Assembly (NCBI GenBank): GCA_947375085.1
Contig: CANCEQ010000063.1
Span: 1-14,393, forward strand
Direction: 5' to 3'
Length of the DNA stretch: 14,393 nucleotides
Source: Flavobacteriales bacterium
GTDB taxonomy: Bacteria; Bacteroidota; Bacteroidia; Flavobacteriales; Crocinitomicaceae
Both the position numbers and the translations under genes were made by a program. Shown piece after piece: positions 12,316-14,393 of the stretch. Position 1 is the stretch's first letter. Every line of letters begins with the position of its first letter. Below the pieces are notes generated by a model. The model searched no databases, was not told where the DNA came from, and saw nothing but the letters and a program-made list of their open reading frames with translations.

Positions 12316-13707
12316 ATGAGAACTAAATACATTGATTTAATAGATCAAACTTTCGATTTCCCACAGGATGAATTTAACTTACGTGAAGATCGTTTATTTT
12401 TCCACGGAATTGATTTAATGCGCTTGATCGACGAATACGGTACACCGTTGAAATTTAATTATTTACCTCAAATATCTAATAATATTCAAAGGGCAAAAGG
12501 TTGGTTCAGAGAGGCAATGCATAATTTAGGTTATGGCGGTAATTACCATTATTCTTACTGTACAAAAAGTTCTCACTTTTCTTTCGTTTTAGATGAAGTG
12601 TTAAAAAACAATGTCCACATTGAAACCTCATCTGCCTTTGATATTGATATTGTAAGAAATCTATACAATTCAGGAAAATTAACGGATGGTAGATATGTAA
12701 TTTGTAATGGTTTTAAAACAGCTAATTACATTAAAAATATTGCAGGTTTAATTGAAGACGGAAATTTAAATGTCATTTCGGTTGTCGATAATATTCAAGA
12801 ATTACAACAACTTTTAGATTCTACAGATAAAGAAATTAATATCGGTATTCGTATTGCATCAGAGGAAGAACCCAAATTTGAGTTCTATACATCTCGTTTG
12901 GGTATTCGTTACCGTGAAATTGTTCCTTTTTACAAGGCAATGTTACAAGATAATCCGCGAGTAAAAGTAAAAATGCTTCACTTCTTTATCAATACAGGAA
13001 TCAATGATACCGCTTACTACTGGAACGAATTAACAAAACTTCTAAGAATCTACTGCGATTTGAAAAAAGTGTGTCCTTCATTGGACTCATTGAATATTGG
13101 CGGAGGATTCCCAATCAAAAAATCATTGGCATTTGATTTTGACTATGCTTATATGGTTCGTGAGATTTTAACTCAGGTGAAACGAGTATGTATGGATAAC
13201 GATATTCCTGACCCTGATATTTTCACAGAATTTGGTTCATTTACTGTAGGAGAAAGTGGAGGCGCTATTTTCAGTATTCTTCATCAGAAACAACAAAATG
13301 ACAGAGAAAAATGGAATATGATTGACTCTTCATTTATGACCAATTTACCTGATACTTGGGCTATTAACCAACGTTTTATCCTTTTACCTATCAATAGATG
13401 GCAAGACGATTATGAACGTGTTTTATTAGGAGGTTTAACCTGTGATAGTGATGATTACTATAATTCAGAACAACATTCAAATGCTATTTATCTTCCAAAA
13501 TTCAACAAAGACAAACCTTTGTATTTAGGCTTTTTTAATACAGGAGCTTACCAAGAAACAATTGGTGGTTTTGGTGGGCTAAAACACTGTTTAATTCCTG
13601 AGCCTAAACACATTCTTATCAAAAGAGATGAAAACGGGAAACTAAAAACAGAAGTTTTCTCAGAAGAACAAACAGCTGAAGACTACTTGAAAATTTTAGG
13701 CTATTAA
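12316..13707 (+). CDS. speA: Arginine decarboxylase (PLP-dependent, alanine-racemase fold)
   Basis: This enzyme probably decarboxylates arginine to agmatine in polyamine synthesis. It is 463 residues, the short form common in Bacteroidetes, against about 658 in E. coli SpeA. The N-terminal TIM-barrel segment includes YHYSYCTKSSH, where K84 is the likely PLP Schiff-base lysine. LNIGGGFPI is the glycine-rich phosphate loop, and FTEFGSFTVGESGG and LGGLTCDSDDYY are motifs of this decarboxylase family; the cysteine and aspartates of CDSDD correspond to the usual active-site contribution from the partner subunit. Related enzymes act on ornithine, diaminopimelate or carboxynorspermidine, so the substrate is probable rather than proven. 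It starts with ATG at 12316, 90 bp after the kinase, with a weak -7-like GACATTTG at 12286. No agmatinase gene follows before the insertion sequence. Confidence 0.88.
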   Translation: MRTKYIDLIDQTFDFPQDEFNLREDRLFFHGIDLMRLIDEYGTPLKFNYLPQISNNIQRAKGWFREAMHNLGYGGNYHYSYCTKSSHFSFVLDEVLKNNVHIETSSAFDIDIVRNLYNSGKLTDGRYVICNGFKTANYIKNIAGLIEDGNLNVISVVDNIQELQQLLDSTDKEINIGIRIASEEEPKFEFYTSRLGIRYREIVPFYKAMLQDNPRVKVKMLHFFINTGINDTAYYWNELTKLLRIYCDLKKVCPSLDSLNIGGGFPIKKSLAFDFDYAYMVREILTQVKRVCMDNDIPDPDIFTEFGSFTVGESGGAIFSILHQKQQNDREKWNMIDSSFMTNLPDTWAINQRFILLPINRWQDDYERVLLGGLTCDSDDYYNSEQHSNAIYLPKFNKDKPLYLGFFNTGAYQETIGGFGGLKHCLIPEPKHILIKRDENGKLKTEVFSEEQTAEDYLKILGY

Positions 13708-13735
13708 TAAAATCTAAAATTTGATAGATTTTATT
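13706..13735 (+). terminator. A/T-only hairpin after the arginine decarboxylase gene
   Basis: AATAAAATCTA (13706-13716) pairs perfectly with TAGATTTTATT (13725-13735) around an 8-nt loop, beginning at the stop codon. It has only two G-C pairs and no U-tract after it, so it may be a weak terminator or an mRNA 3'-end stabiliser. Confidence 0.35.
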
Positions 13736-13765
13736 GAAATAGTAAGGCAAAAATGACTAAATTCG
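13734..13765 (+). promoter_or_regulatory. Possible promoter of the small unknown gene
   Basis: TTG (13734-13736) is followed after 21 bp by TAAATTCG (13758-13765), one mismatch from TAnnTTTG. Spacing is acceptable; the predicted start is near 13771, about 40 nt before the ATG at 13810. Confidence 0.3.
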
Positions 13766-13809
13766 CAATCCGTTAAAGTAATTATACGAATTGACGCTTG
13801 ACAACAAAA

Positions 13810-14187
13810 ATGAAAATAGATAAATTTTATTTACAATCTCATACTAAGTTTGCAAAATCGCTAACTGATTGGGCACAAGAGTTTCCTTTGGAAATACTTG
13901 AGTTTCACGAAAGAAATATGGAAGAAATCGACCAAATGGACGGTTTGTTAATCTTTACTGAAAATCAAACTATTGAAAAAGAAGCAAGTGAACTAAGAGA
14001 TATATTCGACTTAAAACAAAAACCTATTCAGAAAATTGATATCAACGGAACGTTAGTAGTTGGGGTATCAAATTTTACTTTTTGGTTAGAAAGAAACAAT
14101 TGCAAAAATATTTTAGTAGTTGGCTCTGATCACTTATTAGAAAATCCAAACTTAGAAAGATTCCTTTCGAATATTAAAATTAAATAA
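13810..14187 (+). CDS. Small cytoplasmic protein of unknown function
   Basis: I do not recognise this family. The likely start is the ATG at 13810 (125 residues, MKIDKFYLQSHTKFAKS); a TTG four codons upstream at 13798 is less likely. There is no signal peptide or membrane segment. The sequence alternates predicted helices (TKFAKSLTDWAQEF, TIEKEASELRDIFD) with hydrophobic strands (GLLIFTE, GTLVVGVSNFTFWL, NILVVGSDHLL), suggesting a small alpha/beta (Rossmann-like) fold, though no nucleotide-binding glycine loop is visible. Codon use and A+T content look like the neighbours, so it appears native rather than part of the adjacent insertion sequence. It follows the arginine decarboxylase by 102 bp and is closed by a strong terminator, so it is either the last gene of that unit or a single-gene transcript. 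Confidence 0.72.
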   Translation: MKIDKFYLQSHTKFAKSLTDWAQEFPLEILEFHERNMEEIDQMDGLLIFTENQTIEKEASELRDIFDLKQKPIQKIDINGTLVVGVSNFTFWLERNNCKNILVVGSDHLLENPNLERFLSNIKIK

Positions 14188-14199
14188 TTAGCCTTTGCT

Positions 14200-14239
14200 A
14201 AATAAAAAATGCTACCCAACTAGGTAGCATTTTTTATTT
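14200..14239. terminator. Strong bidirectional terminator hairpin
   Basis: Positions 14200-14216 (…TGCTACC) and 14223-14239 (GGTAGCA…) form a perfect 17-bp stem around loop CAACTA, with A-rich and T-rich outer arms that give a U-tract in both directions. It lies 12 bp after the unknown gene and 8 bp before the insertion-sequence end, which would shield the transposase gene from incoming transcription. Confidence 0.88.
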
Positions 14240-14247
14240 GTAAGAAC

Positions 14248-14393
14248 TGTCTAGTCCTGAAATAGCGTTACACAAAAAATAACGTTATGAAAGAAGAAGA
14301 AAAAAACGTTTATCAAAAACGTACACAGAAAGACTATTCAATGTCCTTCAAACTGCAGATTGTTCAATCAATTGAACGTGGTGAACTAACAGC
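14248..14393 (+). mobile_element. Left end of an IS3-like insertion sequence (truncated by window)
   Basis: A transposase orfA of IS3 type starts at 14287, and the 39 bp before it begin with a plausible left terminal sequence, TGTCTAGTCCTGAAATAGCG (14248-14267), including the 5'-TG typical of IS3-family ends. The exact boundary is inferred, because the right end and target duplication lie beyond the window. CGTTA (14266-14270) and TAACG (14280-14284) form a small inverted repeat just before the orfA start; it could act as a promoter operator or sequester translation initiation. Confidence 0.65.
14287..14393 (+). CDS. IS3-family transposase OrfA, N-terminal fragment (runs off window)
   Basis: From the ATG at 14287 an open frame continues to the window end (35 complete codons): MKEEEKNVYQKRTQKDYSMS, then FKLQIVQSIERGELT. 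The pattern of a basic, charged N-terminus followed by YSMSFKLQIVQ.IE.GELT matches the first helix-turn-helix of IS3-family OrfA proteins (for example YSLSFKL.VV..VE.GEMT). In such elements OrfA binds the terminal repeats and OrfAB, made by -1 frameshifting, carries the DDE integrase domain; neither the frameshift site nor orfB is in the window. It lies directly after the strong terminator at 14200-14239. Confidence 0.78.
   Translation, partial: MKEEEKNVYQKRTQKDYSMSFKLQIVQSIERGELT

Noticed and set aside
1..14393. CRISPR arrays, tRNA or rRNA genes, prophage or plasmid origin
   Set aside because: No regularly spaced repeats, no tRNA-like or rRNA-like sequence and no phage or replication genes were seen on either strand.

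Overview
The window is about two-thirds A+T. It shows typical Bacteroidetes/Flavobacteriia traits: no Shine-Dalgarno spacing but A-rich stretches before start codons, TAnnTTTG-type -7 promoter elements, a type IX secretion (T9SS) C-terminal sorting domain, a TonB-dependent receptor with an N-terminal carboxypeptidase-regulatory-like domain, and a short arginine decarboxylase of the kind seen in flavobacteria. The best guess is Flavobacterium or a close relative in the Flavobacteriaceae. This rests on protein and promoter features only.

Layout. Positions 1-1505 hold the end of a tryptophan operon: the 3' half of trpB, then complete trpA, separated by a 110-bp inverted-repeat element (624-733). 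Converging on trpA is a minus-strand group, read from right to left: an orphan RprY-like response regulator (3293-3982), tsaB for tRNA t6A synthesis (2543-3226), and a secreted protein of unknown function with a possible outer-membrane C-terminus (1517-2512). The 448-bp gap 3983-4430 carries a consensus promoter and, about 65 nt downstream on the minus strand, a strong intrinsic terminator. I read this as a candidate small RNA or attenuated leader.

Positions 4431-12225 form the most interesting block. A PhoB-like response regulator without a kinase (4431-5102) is followed by a 984-residue TonB-dependent receptor (5426-8380), a T9SS-exported protein of unknown function (8607-10271), a second PhoB-like regulator (10451-11140) and a PhoR-like histidine kinase (11137-12225) translationally coupled to it. 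The promoter regions of the receptor, the secreted protein and the second regulator each contain TTAAC-type half sites repeated at exactly 11 bp, the geometry of PhoB tandem sites (Pho boxes). A further perfect 11-bp tandem in the opposite orientation lies further upstream of the receptor. The simplest reading is an autoregulated, phosphate-responsive cassette that builds a surface uptake or capture system. The substrate is unknown.

The right end has an arginine decarboxylase (12316-13707), a small conserved-looking unknown gene (13810-14187), a strong hairpin terminator, and the left end of an IS3-like insertion sequence whose orfA (from 14287) runs off the window.
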